Assembly (NCBI GenBank): GCA_045536025.1
Contig: JAZSMT010000028.1
Coordinates: forward strand, 1-13,338
Source of the DNA: HGM11412 sp045536025
GTDB taxonomy: Bacteria; Bacillota; Clostridia; Christensenellales; Borkfalkiaceae
DNA: 13,338 nt
Direction: 5' to 3'
Positions 13,327 to 13,338 of this stretch are shown piece after piece. The position numbers and the translations under genes are program-made. The notes below the pieces were generated by a model that saw only the letters and a list, made by a program, of their open reading frames with translations, was not told where the DNA came from and made no database searches. Each line of letters begins with the position of its first letter. The first letter of the stretch is position 1.

Positions 13327-13338
13327 ATATAACTTTGG

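Overview
The window looks like chromosomal DNA from a strict anaerobe of the Bacillota, probably a Clostridia-like lineage. Supporting signs are strong GGAGG-type ribosome binding sites, AT-rich intergenic DNA, a perfect match to the clostridial Rex operator, and a gene set rich in iron-sulfur flavoenzymes with no respiratory membrane anchors. The lineage is an inference; no rRNA or other taxonomic marker is present.

Most of the window (11702 down to 2027, minus strand) is one tightly packed operon. In transcription order it encodes an LDH-fold malate dehydrogenase, HdrB, HdrC, HdrA, an MvhD/FlxD protein, two FlxC/FlxB-type iron-sulfur proteins, an FlxA-type NAD(P)H:flavin subunit, an FrdB/TfrB-like iron-sulfur protein and an FrdA/TfrA-like flavoprotein. 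Gaps are 16 nt or less and several genes overlap. A separate minus-strand gene (1781 to 393) follows and encodes an aspartate:alanine exchanger (AAE) family carrier.

The genes fit together as a soluble, flavin-based electron-bifurcating NADH:fumarate reductase. FlxA would take hydride from NADH, and FlxBCD would pass electrons to the bifurcating FAD of HdrA. HdrA would send one electron stream to ferredoxin and the other through HdrC/HdrB to FrdB and FrdA, which reduces fumarate to succinate. The malate dehydrogenase would supply malate, the fumarate precursor, and the AAE carrier could export succinate or exchange dicarboxylates. No fumarase is in the window. The role of each subunit rests on family knowledge; the joint HdrABC-Flx-Frd machine is inferred from gene order and domain content.

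The operon leader (11703 to about 11818) holds an extended -10 promoter, a hairpin, a possible six-residue leader peptide and the perfect 18-bp palindrome TTGTTAAATTTTTAACAA, the Rex redox-repressor operator. Control by the NADH/NAD+ ratio fits an NADH-consuming machine well.

The flanks are as follows. At 1-96 lies a possible 3' end of a plus-strand gene, then a bidirectional terminator. At about 156-390 and 1869-2026 lie related structured repeats that directly abut the stop codons of the carrier and FrdA genes, and their stems show compensatory base changes. At 11981-13186 a divergent gene encodes a PlsC-like acyltransferase with a zinc ribbon, apparently transcribed without a leader. From 13200 to the end there are stacked palindromes typical of a small intergenic repeat. 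No tRNA, rRNA, CRISPR array or transposase gene was seen.
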